A stretch of 64,000 nt of DNA from an uncultured Ruminococcus sp. (lineage in GTDB: Bacteria; Bacillota; Clostridia; Lachnospirales; Lachnospiraceae). The stretch covers positions 6,752 to 70,751 of the forward strand of contig UQKK01000016.1 of the NCBI GenBank assembly GCA_900541505.1. The letters are read 5' to 3'. Below, piece by piece: positions 17,735 through 26,024 of the stretch. The notes under the pieces are model-generated. The model did no database searches. It was given only the letters and a program-made list of their open reading frames with translations, and was not told where the DNA came from. Position 1 is the stretch's first letter; every line of letters starts with the position of its first letter. The position numbers were made by a program, and so were the translations under genes.

Positions 17735-19687
17735 ATGAAAGAGCTGGAAACAAAATATCTGGAGAGGCTGTCGGATTTGTACCCGACCATTGCGGCGGCA
17801 TCCACGGAGATTATCAATCTGCAGGCAATCTTGAACCTGCCCAAGGGAACAGAACATTTCCTGACAGATATCCACGGAGAGTACGAAGCGTTTTCCCATG
17901 TTTTAAAAAATGGCTCCGGTTCCGTAAAACGGAAGATTGACGATGTGTTTGGCAATACCTTAAGTTCCAGGGACAAGCAGGCACTTGCCACACTCATCTA
18001 TTATCCGAAGGCAAAGATGGCTCTGGTGAGAGAGACGGAGAGCAACATGGAGGACTGGTACAAAATCAATCTGTACCGTCTGATTGAGGTGAGCAAGCGC
18101 GCAGCCAGCAAATATACGCGCTCCAAAGTGAGAAAAGCGCTCCCCAAAGATTTCGCCTATGTCATCGAAGAACTCATTACGGAGAAGGCGGAAATAAACG
18201 ACAAGGAATCCTACTACAATTCCATCATCATGACCATTATCCGTATCGGAAGGGCGGAGGAATTTATCGAGGCAATCTCCGAACTGATACAGCGTCTGGT
18301 GGTGGACCATCTCCATATCGTGGGGGACATCTATGACAGAGGACCTGGTCCACATATTATTATGGATAAGCTCATGACTTACCATTCCCTTGACATCCAG
18401 TGGGGCAATCATGATGTGCTCTGGATGGGGGCGGCAGCAGGACAGAGAGGCTGTATCGCCAATGTCATCCGTATCTGCGCCCGCTATGGGAATCTGGACA
18501 TCCTGGAGGACGGATATGGAATCAACCTTCTGCCTCTGGCAACGTTTGCTCTTCGCATTTACCAGGACGACCCGTGTACCTGCTTTAAGCTCAAAGGACC
18601 GGAGAAACCGAACCAGTCGGAGATGGAGATGGATTTGCGCATGCACAAGGCAATCTCCATCATCCAGTTTAAAGTGGAAGGACAGCTTATCACCCGGCAG
18701 AAAAATATGCGGCTTGAGAGCCGCGCGCTCCTGGATAAGATTGACTATGAGAAGGGAACCGTCATGGTGGACGGCAAAGAGTACCCGCTTCTGGATACCA
18801 ATTTCCCCACCATAGACCCCAAAGACCCTTATGCTTTAAGCGCGGAGGAGGAAGAGGTTATGGAGCGTCTGGAGCGCGCCTTTATGGGGTGTGAGAAGCT
18901 GCAGCGCCACATGCGTTTCCTGCTCACGAAGGGCGGGCTGTATAAGGTCTACAACAACAATCTGCTCTACCACGGCTGCGTGCCGCTCAATGAGGACGGC
19001 AGCCTGAAAGAAGTGGAAATTTACGGGAAGAAATATAAAGGGAAAGCGCTGTACGATGCGCTGGATGGTTACATCCGCAAAGGCTTTTTCGCCCTGGATG
19101 AGGAAGAACGGGAAAAAGGCAGGAATGCCATGTGGTATATCTGGCTGCATCCGGATTCCCCTCTGTTCGGGAAAAATAAGATGGCGACCTTTGAGCGCTA
19201 TTTTCTGGCGGAGAAGGAGACCCATGTAGAGAAGAAGAACCCCTATTATTTCCTGCTGGAAAATGAAAATGTAGTGGACGGCATCATGAAAGAGTTCGGG
19301 CTGGACCCTGGTACCGCGCATATTGTCAACGGGCATGTGCCTGTGAAGCGAAAGGATGGCGAGAGTCCCATCAAGTGCAATGGAAAAGTGATGGTCATTG
19401 ACGGCGGATTCTCCAAGGCATACCAGAAGGAGACAGGCATCGCGGGCTACACGCTGATTTATAATTCATACGGGCTTCTGCTTGTCGCGCATGAACCTTT
19501 TGAGTCCACGGAGGCTGCCATTGAGAAGGAGAGCGATATCCATTCAGATATGATGGTGGTTAAGAGAGTCATCAAGCGCTGTCAGGTAGGGGACACAGAT
19601 ATTGGCAAAGAGTTAAAAGAGCAGGTGAAGGATTTAGAGGAGCTGCTGTCGGCTTACCGAAGCGGCAGGCTTGTAGAAAAATTATAA
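17735..19687 (+). CDS. fbp: Fructose-1,6-bisphosphatase class III
   Basis: A 650-residue class III FBPase, the Firmicute-type gluconeogenic enzyme that hydrolyses fructose 1,6-bisphosphate. Calcineurin-like phosphoesterase motifs are visible: TDIHGEYEAF near the N-terminus, HIVGDIYDRGPGPH, and QWGNHDVLWMGAAAG. The C-terminal part includes NGHVPVK and MVIDGGFSKAYQ. ATG 17735 follows AAGGAGG at 17723-17729; an in-frame TTG at 17699 is less likely. It starts 54 bases after dapB without an obvious own promoter, so it may be co-transcribed with dapB. Confidence 0.95.
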   Translation: MKELETKYLERLSDLYPTIAAASTEIINLQAILNLPKGTEHFLTDIHGEYEAFSHVLKNGSGSVKRKIDDVFGNTLSSRDKQALATLIYYPKAKMALVRETESNMEDWYKINLYRLIEVSKRAASKYTRSKVRKALPKDFAYVIEELITEKAEINDKESYYNSIIMTIIRIGRAEEFIEAISELIQRLVVDHLHIVGDIYDRGPGPHIIMDKLMTYHSLDIQWGNHDVLWMGAAAGQRGCIANVIRICARYGNLDILEDGYGINLLPLATFALRIYQDDPCTCFKLKGPEKPNQSEMEMDLRMHKAISIIQFKVEGQLITRQKNMRLESRALLDKIDYEKGTVMVDGKEYPLLDTNFPTIDPKDPYALSAEEEEVMERLERAFMGCEKLQRHMRFLLTKGGLYKVYNNNLLYHGCVPLNEDGSLKEVEIYGKKYKGKALYDALDGYIRKGFFALDEEEREKGRNAMWYIWLHPDSPLFGKNKMATFERYFLAEKETHVEKKNPYYFLLENENVVDGIMKEFGLDPGTAHIVNGHVPVKRKDGESPIKCNGKVMVIDGGFSKAYQKETGIAGYTLIYNSYGLLLVAHEPFESTEAAIEKESDIHSDMMVVKRVIKRCQVGDTDIGKELKEQVKDLEELLSAYRSGRLVEKL

Positions 19688-19723
19688 CCGCAGTATTTTC
19701 ACAAAAAGCAGTGTGCCCTTGAA

Positions 19724-19752
19724 TAGAAAGGGCAGGAAAAAGACAGTATAAC
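19724..19752 (+). promoter_or_regulatory. Possible promoter of the sigma-factor gene
   Basis: TAGAAA (19724-19729), 17-bp spacer, TATAAC (19747-19752). A hairpin GCCCTT/AAGGGC lies just before it (about 19714-19733) without a T run. Confidence 0.4.
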
Positions 19753-19782
19753 ATAAAATTGACAGAATAGGATACATAGATT

Positions 19783-20631
19783 ATGAGTGACAAAAAGGAA
19801 CAGGAACTGACGATACCGGACAATGTGGAAGTGACCGAGCCGCTTAAAATCTATCTAAAGGAGATAGGGGAGATTCCCCTTCTGACTGAGAAAGAAGAAA
19901 AAGAACTGGGAAAGAAGTGCGCGGAAGGGGACATGGATGCAAAGCGCAGGCTGGAAGAGGGGAATCTGCGGCTTGTGGTATCCATCGCCAAGCACTATAC
20001 CGGGCACGGGCTTGCCTTTCTGGATTTGATACAGGAGGGAAACTTAGGGCTCATGCGGGCGGTGGAGAAGTACGACTACACAAAGGAGAACCGTTTCTCC
20101 ACCTATGCGACCTGGTGGATAAAGGAGGCAATCACCCGCGCTCTGGATGAGCAGTCCAGAGAAATCCGGGTTCCGGTCCATGTGGCGGAAAGTATGAAAA
20201 AGGTCCAGAAAGCAGGGAAACAACTGCAGCAGGAGCTGGGAAGAGAGCCCTCTGCCGCGGAGATTGCGGCGCGGCTTGGCGATAAGACAGAGGAGGATGT
20301 GAAGAACATCCTGACCTACCTGCAGACTCCTGTTTCGCTGGAGACTCCGGTGGGTGAGGAGGGGGAGACGAACCTCTCTGACCTGGTGGAGGATAAGGCG
20401 GAACAGACACCGGAGGAGGCAATCAGCCTGCTTGTGCAGAAGGAAGAGGTGAGGGAACTTCTAAAACTGCTCAATGAGCGGGAACAGACAGTCATCCGGC
20501 TGCGCTTTGGTCTGGAGGACGGCAGGACACATACTCTGGAAGAAGTGGGAAAGGAACTCTCCATCACCCGCGAGAGGGTGCGCCAGATTGAAGCCCGCGC
20601 CCTGGAAAAATTAAAAAAATCAGTAAAATAA
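19783..20631 (+). CDS. Group 2 (RpoD-like) sigma-70 factor
   Basis: A 282-residue sigma factor very close in sequence to primary sigma but without region 1.1 and without the long N-terminal extension. Region 1.2 (about 18-50; EPLKIYLKEIGEIPLLT), region 2 (GNLRLVVSIAKHYTG, DLIQEGNLGLMRAVEKYDY, FSTYATWWIKEAITRAL) and region 3 (IRVPVHVAESMKKV) are present. So is region 4 with a full helix-turn-helix (HTLEEVGKELSITRERVRQIEARALEKLK). Length and the single-gene setting argue against it being the main rpoD, which is usually longer and next to dnaG. It may recognise promoters similar to those of the primary sigma, probably under particular growth conditions (inference). Shine-Dalgarno is weak (AGGAT). 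Confidence 0.88.
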   Translation: MSDKKEQELTIPDNVEVTEPLKIYLKEIGEIPLLTEKEEKELGKKCAEGDMDAKRRLEEGNLRLVVSIAKHYTGHGLAFLDLIQEGNLGLMRAVEKYDYTKENRFSTYATWWIKEAITRALDEQSREIRVPVHVAESMKKVQKAGKQLQQELGREPSAAEIAARLGDKTEEDVKNILTYLQTPVSLETPVGEEGETNLSDLVEDKAEQTPEEAISLLVQKEEVRELLKLLNEREQTVIRLRFGLEDGRTHTLEEVGKELSITRERVRQIEARALEKLKKSVK

Positions 20632-20781
20632 AAAAATCCTTTTCTCCATGTATAAAGAAAGAATATTGTGCGGATATTAAGGATATACCCAGCCTGACAA
20701 AAAAGCATACTGGTGTTTTCAGGCGGCGTGCCCGGCACGCGAGGTACACAATATTTATATATGGAAAGGGAGAGACTTGAT

Positions 20782-21123
20782 ATGAAAAGAATGAAGAAAT
20801 GCCTGCTTTTTGCGCTCTGTACTCTGATTATCGGTACAGCGACAGCGTGCGGCAGCGAGAACGCGGCGGACAATGGGGCAGACCAGTCCACCACAGATGA
20901 AAATGTAAACGATGCGACAAAAGGCACTGTGGACGATGACAAGAATACCAACGGCACAGATGATGATGGAAATGGTATCGTAAACGATGCGGTGGACGAT
21001 GTGACGGACGGTGTAGATGACGTGACCGATGATATCACAGACGGCGTAGACAGAGCCACAGACGACATGACCAGAGATAACGGTGCAGATAATACAGATG
21101 GGACAGCCGAAGATAACCGGTAG
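20782..21123 (+). CDS. Small acidic lipoprotein
   Basis: A 113-residue predicted lipoprotein: basic start MKRMKK, hydrophobic core, lipobox TATAC with Cys23. The mature chain is almost entirely Asp/Asn/Thr/Gly and contains degenerate repeats of the form DDVTDGVDD/DDITDGVDR. No folded domain is recognised; low-complexity Asp-rich sequence suggests an extended or calcium-binding surface tether (inference). ATG 20782 has AAAGGGAGAG upstream; an ATG 23 codons earlier lies in a structured leader. That leader carries GCGTGC-CCG-GCACGC (about 20727-20741) and an interrupted CCTGA...TCAGG pair. Monocistronic, ending in a strong terminator. Confidence 0.78.
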   Translation: MKRMKKCLLFALCTLIIGTATACGSENAADNGADQSTTDENVNDATKGTVDDDKNTNGTDDDGNGIVNDAVDDVTDGVDDVTDDITDGVDRATDDMTRDNGADNTDGTAEDNR

Positions 21124-21132
21124 GCGCAAAAT

Positions 21133-21172
21133 AGAAGGGGAACATCCGAAACAGGATGCCCCTTCTCTTTTT
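21133..21172 (+). terminator. Terminator after the acidic lipoprotein gene
   Basis: AGAAGGGG (21133-21140) pairs with CCCCTTCT (21159-21166), with an inner CATCC/GGATG stem, followed by a T-rich tract. Confidence 0.88.
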
Positions 21173-21181
21173 GTGCTGTGC

Positions 21182-21211
21182 TTGCCTCCTTCGTCGAATC
21201 TGTGGTAGAAT
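21182..21211 (+). promoter_or_regulatory. Probable hisA promoter
   Basis: TTGCCT (21182-21187), 18-bp spacer, TAGAAT (21206-21211). Confidence 0.6.
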
Positions 21212-21267
21212 AGCGTCAGTACGCGGCTTGTAAAGCGATGCCGCATAGGAAGACAGGAGTAAAGACC

Positions 21268-22062
21268 ATGAAATTCAGACCATGCATTGATATCCATAAT
21301 GGAAAAGTAAAGCAGATTGTCGGCGGCAGCCTGCGGGATGAGGGAGACCGGGCAGTGACGAATTTTTCTTCGGAGCTGGGAGCGGACTGGTACGCCAGAC
21401 GCTACCAGAAGGACGGACTGACGGGCGGACATATCATCCTCTTAAACCATGCGGATTCTCCTTATTTTGAGGAGACAAAGAGACAGGCTTTGAAGGCTCT
21501 TAACGCTTATCCGAAAGGCATGCAGATTGGCGGAGGCGTTACGTCCGAGAACGCGGCGGATTACATAGAAGCGGGAGCCAGCCATGTGATTGTCACATCC
21601 TACGTATTCTCCGGCGGAAAGTTCCACAGGGAGAATCTGGAGAAACTGGTGAGAGAAGTGGGGAAGGATAAGCTGGTGCTGGACCTAAGCTGCCGCAGAA
21701 AGGATGGCGATTTTTATATCGTGACGGACAGGTGGCAGAAGTTTACGGAAGTCAGACTTTCTAAAGAGATGTTCACAGAGCTTGCCGGATACTGTGATGA
21801 GTTCCTCGTCCACGGGGTGGATGTGGAAGGAAAGGCAGCAGGGTTTGACCGGGATTTGGTGCGCCTTCTGCGGGACTTTGCATGCTGTCCGGTGACCTAT
21901 GCCGGAGGCATTGGCAGTGTGGAAGCGCTTAAGGAGTTTGAGCTGGAGAGCCAGGGAAAACTGGACTTTACCATCGGCAGTGCCTTAGATATCTTCGGCG
22001 GGACGATTCCCTATGAGGCGGTGGCGCGAATGAACGGTAACGGAAACGTAACAATTTTATGA
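21268..22062 (+). CDS. hisA: HisA isomerase, eukaryotic (HIS6-like) type
   Basis: A 264-residue phosphoribosylformimino-AICAR-phosphate isomerase (histidine step 4), but of the kind seen in yeast HIS6 and plants rather than the standard bacterial HisA. Diagnostic stretches are CIDIHNGKVKQIVGGSL near the start, VIVTSYVFSGGKF, KLVLDLSCRRKDG, DEFLVHGVDVEG, YAGGIGSVEALKE and the end DFTIGSALDIFGG. These match the eukaryotic-type family as I remember it. It is a (beta-alpha)8 barrel with catalytic Asp in CIDIH and in HGVDVEG. ATG 21268 has CAGGAG upstream. It stands alone, away from any his operon, with its own promoter, and secA follows from a separate promoter. Confidence 0.9.
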   Translation: MKFRPCIDIHNGKVKQIVGGSLRDEGDRAVTNFSSELGADWYARRYQKDGLTGGHIILLNHADSPYFEETKRQALKALNAYPKGMQIGGGVTSENAADYIEAGASHVIVTSYVFSGGKFHRENLEKLVREVGKDKLVLDLSCRRKDGDFYIVTDRWQKFTEVRLSKEMFTELAGYCDEFLVHGVDVEGKAAGFDRDLVRLLRDFACCPVTYAGGIGSVEALKEFELESQGKLDFTIGSALDIFGGTIPYEAVARMNGNGNVTIL

Positions 22063-22078
22063 ACAACTTATGAATTGG

Positions 22079-22107
22079 TTGAATTAGGTAAATGATAGTG
22101 TTAAAAT
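22079..22107 (+). promoter_or_regulatory. secA promoter
   Basis: TTGAAT (22079-22084), 17-bp spacer, TAAAAT (22102-22107), just after the hisA stop. Confidence 0.78.
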
Positions 22108-22148
22108 GGAGCGTAGAGTAAAATGAGACAAGGAGTTAATTTCAGATT

Positions 22149-24719
22149 ATGGGTTTAGTAGAGAAAATCTTCGGGACACACAGTGAGAACGAATTGAAGC
22201 GTATCTACCCGATTGTGGACCGGATTGAGGCACTGGAGCCGGATATGAAAGCGCTGTCCGATGCGGAGCTCAAGGAAAAGACCAGAGAGTTCAGACAGCG
22301 GTTAAAAGAAGGCGAGACTCTGGACGATATCCTGCCGGAGGCATTTGCGGTGGTGAGAGAGGCGGCGAGCAGAGTACTCGGCATGCGCCACTACAGGGTG
22401 CAGCTTATTGGCGGTATTATCCTGCATCAGGGACGTATCGCGGAGATGAAGACCGGTGAAGGAAAGACCCTGGTGTCCCCCCTTCCCGCCTATTTGAATG
22501 CCCTGGAGGAACAGGGTGTGCAGATTGTCACAGTCAATGACTATCTGGCAAACCGCGATGCCCAGTGGATGGGACAGGTTCATAAATTTTTGGGGCTGAC
22601 AGTGGGTGTGGTGTTAAACGGCATGAACAACGATGAGCGCCGGGCGGCATACAACTGTGACATCACCTATGTGACGAACAATGAGCTCGGGTTTGATTAC
22701 CTGAGAGACAACATGGTCATCTATAAAGAGCAGCTTGTACAGAGAGGACTTCATTATGCGATCATTGATGAGGTGGACTCTGTCCTCATCGACGAGGCGA
22801 GGACCCCGCTTATCATTTCCGGGCAGAGCAGCAAGTCTACAAAGCTCTATGAAGCCTGCGATATCCTGGCACGCCAGCTTGAGAGGGGCGAGGCGAGCGG
22901 TGAGTTTTCCAAGATGAATGCCATCATGGGAGAAGACATTGAGGAGACCGGGGACTACATTGTCAATGAGAAGGAAAAAGCGGTCAACCTGACCGAGGAC
23001 GGTGTGAAGAAGGTAGAGAAATTCTTCCACATCGAAAACCTTGCGGACCCGGAGAACCTGGAGATACAGCACAACATCATCCTTGCGCTGCGCGCCCACA
23101 ATCTGATGTTCAAAGACCAGGACTACGTGGTGACGCCGGAGGGCGAGGTCATGATTGTCGATGAATTTACCGGACGTATCATGCCGGGACGTCGTTATTC
23201 CGATGGGCTTCATCAGGCGATTGAGGCGAAGGAACATGTGAAGGTCAGAAGAGAGAGCAAGACACTGGCGACCATCACCTTCCAGAACCTGTTTAATAAA
23301 TTTGACAAGAAGAGCGGTATGACAGGTACCGCCCTGACCGAGGAGAAGGAGTTCCGTGATATCTACGGTATGGATGTCATCGAGATTCCCACCAATGTCC
23401 CGGTACAGAGAAAAGATTTGGACGATGCGGTCTTTAAGACGAAGCGCGAGAAGTACGAAGCGGTTGTGGAAGCCGTGAAGGAAGCCCACGCCGTAGGACA
23501 GCCGGTGCTGGTGGGTACTATCACCATCGAGGTCTCCGAACTTTTGAGCAAGATGCTGAAAAAGGAAGGAATCCAGCATAATGTGCTGAATGCGAAATAT
23601 CATGAATTAGAGGCGCAGATTGTCGCCGATGCGGGTGTCCACGGAGCAGTTACCATTGCCACCAACATGGCAGGACGTGGTACGGATATCAAGCTGGATG
23701 AGGCGGCGAAGGAAGCCGGAGGTCTGAAAATCATCGGTACAGAGCGGCATGAGTCCAGGCGAATCGATAACCAGCTGCGCGGACGAAGCGGACGTCAGGG
23801 AGACCCCGGAGAATCCCGTTTCTACATTTCTCTGGAGGATGACCTGTTGAGACTGTTCGGTTCCGAGAAGCTCATGGGCGTGTTCAACGCGCTGGGCGTG
23901 GCTGACGGCGAGCAGATTGAGCACAAGATGCTTTCCGGCGCCATTGAGAAGGCACAGAAGAAGATAGAGAATAATAACTTTGGTATCCGTAAGAATCTGC
24001 TGGAATATGACCAGGTTATGAACGAGCAGAGAGAGATTATCTACGGCGAGAGGCGAAGAGTCTTAGACGGCGAGAGCATGCGCGATACCATTTACAGCAT
24101 GATAACAGAGTTTGCGGAGAATACGGCGGACCGCTATGCTTCTGCGGAGACGGAGGCAGAAGACTGGGATATCAAGGGAATGGAGGTCAACCTCCATGAC
24201 ATCATCCCGCAGCTTACCCTTCCTTCTGTGAAAGAGCTGCAGGATATGCAGCAGAAAGAGCTCAAGCACCTTTTGAAAGAAAAGGCAGTGAAAGCGTATG
24301 AGGTGAAGGAATCGGAGTTCCCGGAGGCAGAACAGATTCGGGAAATCGAGCGGGTTGTGCTTTTGAAGGTCATTGACGCGAGATGGATGGACCACATCGA
24401 TGATATGGACCAGCTGCGCCAGGGCATCGGGCTCCAGGCATATGGACAGAGAGATCCACTTGTAGAATACAAGATGATGGGCTATAATATGTTTGGTGAA
24501 ATGACCAATGCAATCGCAGAGACGACCATCCGCACACTGTTCCATATCCGTGTGGAGCAGAAGGTGGAGAGAGAGGAAGTCGCGAAGGTGACAGGCACCA
24601 ACAAGGATGAAAGTTCCGTGCGTGCTCCGAAGAAGCGGGAAGAAAAGAAAATCTACCCCAACGACCCCTGTCCGTGCGGAAGCGGCAAGAAATATAAACA
24701 GTGCTGCGGAAGGAAATAG
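22149..24719 (+). CDS. secA: Preprotein translocase ATPase SecA
   Basis: An 856-residue SecA, the motor that drives unfolded preproteins through SecYEG. Motifs in order: Walker A MKTGEGKT (about 100), TVNDYLANRDA, DEVDSVLIDEARTPLIISG, the helicase-like VPVQRKD, GTITIEVSELLSK, TNMAGRGTDIKL and RLRGR-type QLRGRSGRQGDPGESRFYISLEDDLLR. The helical wing and scaffold follow, and the C-terminal zinc motif CPCGSGKKYKQCCG binds SecB or lipids. Shine-Dalgarno AAGGAG lies 13 bases before ATG 22149, slightly long. Length is normal. A terminator follows. Confidence 0.97.
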   Translation: MGLVEKIFGTHSENELKRIYPIVDRIEALEPDMKALSDAELKEKTREFRQRLKEGETLDDILPEAFAVVREAASRVLGMRHYRVQLIGGIILHQGRIAEMKTGEGKTLVSPLPAYLNALEEQGVQIVTVNDYLANRDAQWMGQVHKFLGLTVGVVLNGMNNDERRAAYNCDITYVTNNELGFDYLRDNMVIYKEQLVQRGLHYAIIDEVDSVLIDEARTPLIISGQSSKSTKLYEACDILARQLERGEASGEFSKMNAIMGEDIEETGDYIVNEKEKAVNLTEDGVKKVEKFFHIENLADPENLEIQHNIILALRAHNLMFKDQDYVVTPEGEVMIVDEFTGRIMPGRRYSDGLHQAIEAKEHVKVRRESKTLATITFQNLFNKFDKKSGMTGTALTEEKEFRDIYGMDVIEIPTNVPVQRKDLDDAVFKTKREKYEAVVEAVKEAHAVGQPVLVGTITIEVSELLSKMLKKEGIQHNVLNAKYHELEAQIVADAGVHGAVTIATNMAGRGTDIKLDEAAKEAGGLKIIGTERHESRRIDNQLRGRSGRQGDPGESRFYISLEDDLLRLFGSEKLMGVFNALGVADGEQIEHKMLSGAIEKAQKKIENNNFGIRKNLLEYDQVMNEQREIIYGERRRVLDGESMRDTIYSMITEFAENTADRYASAETEAEDWDIKGMEVNLHDIIPQLTLPSVKELQDMQQKELKHLLKEKAVKAYEVKESEFPEAEQIREIERVVLLKVIDARWMDHIDDMDQLRQGIGLQAYGQRDPLVEYKMMGYNMFGEMTNAIAETTIRTLFHIRVEQKVEREEVAKVTGTNKDESSVRAPKKREEKKIYPNDPCPCGSGKKYKQCCGRK

Positions 24720-24746
24720 GGGAAGTTTAAGAGGATTGCAGTGAGG

Positions 24747-24778
24747 AGTGCGGCATTTCAACCGATGCCGCACTTTTT
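24747..24778 (+). terminator. Terminator after secA
   Basis: AGTGCGGCAT (24747-24756) pairs perfectly with 24765-24774, followed by TTTTT. Confidence 0.92.
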
Positions 24779-24876
24779 GTAACTGCGGCAAATAAAAGAC
24801 CGGGCTTTTCGATAGCCTGGCAATCGCGCCCACAGGATTTGCGGGCGAGTCTTGAATAAAGAAAGAGGTGAATAAG

Positions 24877-25981
24877 GTGGTCTTATTAGAAGATTTGAAA
24901 AACAGAATGTCTGCTTACGAAGAACCGCTGAAAGATTTGAGGGATTCACTTTGACTTAGCGTCAAAGAATGAGCAGATTGAGGAATTGCAGAGAAAGATT
25001 GAGGAACCCGGATTCTGGGATAATCCGGAGGAATCCCAGCAGACCATGAAGCAGTTGAAGGATTTGCAGGGATTTGTGGAGAAAATTGAGAAACTGTGCA
25101 CAGACTATGAGGATGTAAGAGAGTTTATTGAACTGAGCGCCGAGGAAGGTGAGGAAGACACCGCGGAGGAGATTCAGGAGGAAGTAGAACGGTTCGAGGA
25201 GGAGTTTGAAGAGATTCGTATCCGCACACTTCTGACCGGACCTTACGACAAGGACAATGCCATCGTTACTCTCCATGCGGGGGCAGGCGGAACCGAGTCC
25301 TGTGACTGGGCGGGTATGCTCTACCGCATGTATGTGCGCTGGGCGGAGAAGAAAGGTTTTACTGTGGAAGAACTGGACTACCTGGAAGGAGATGTCGCCG
25401 GAATCAAGGGCGTCACCTTCGAGGTGAAGGGCGTCAATGCCTACGGATATCTGCGCTCGGAGAAGGGGGTTCACCGTCTGGTGAGGATATCACCCTTTAA
25501 CGCGGCGGGGAAACGCCAGACTTCCTTTGCATCCTGCGATGTGATACCGGACATTGAGGAGGATATTGATATCGATATCAACGAGGATGACTTGAAGATT
25601 GATACCTACCGCTCCAGCGGCGCGGGCGGACAGCACATCAACAAGACATCCTCCGCAGTGCGCATCACACATCTGCCCACGGGAATCGTGGTGCAGTGCC
25701 AGAATGAGCGTTCCCAGCATATGAACAAAGATAAGGCGATGCAGATGCTGAAGTCCAAACTGTACCTGATAAAGCAGCAGGAGCAGGCGGAGAAGATGTC
25801 GGACATCCGGGGCGAGGTCAAGGAAATTGGATTCGGAAGCCAGATTCGCTCCTATGTCATGCAGCCATATACGATGGTAAAAGACCATCGGACGAACGCG
25901 GAGATAAGCAATGTCAATGCGGTGATGGATGGGAATCTGGACCCGTTCATCAATGCGTATCTGAGCATGAAAGAAGAGTAA
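24877..25981 (+). CDS. prfB: Peptide chain release factor 2 (programmed +1 frameshift)
   Basis: RF2 releases peptides at UGA and UAA. The first 25 codons run from GTG 24877 (Shine-Dalgarno AGAGGTG) to an in-frame TGA at 24952-24954. After a +1 shift at CTT TGA C, the frame continues from GAC at 24953 to the stop at 25981, giving 367 residues in all. The junction reads LRDSL-DLASKNEQIEELQ, as in other RF2s. A purine-rich GAGGGA lies just upstream of the slippery CTT, as in the known autoregulatory site. Also seen are the SPF-tripeptide region RISPFNAAGKRQTSF and the catalytic GGQ in SSGAGGQHINKTSSAVR. Annotation that ignores the shift would start the gene too late. Confidence 0.95.
24937..24955 (+). 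promoter_or_regulatory. prfB programmed +1 frameshift site
   Basis: GAGGGA (SD-like) followed four bases later by CTT TGA C. Poor termination at UGA when RF2 is scarce lets the ribosome slip onto GAC, so RF2 controls its own level. Known mechanism; here read directly from the sequence. Confidence 0.93.
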
Positions 25982-26024
25982 AAAACAGGCTGAAAAGGAA
26001 CAGCAGCGAAGAAGGGAGAAAAAG

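Noticed and set aside
19759..19787. TTGACA with TATGAG as promoter of the sigma gene
   Set aside because: The -10 would overlap the start codon, putting transcription inside the gene, and no later start gives a full sigma factor.
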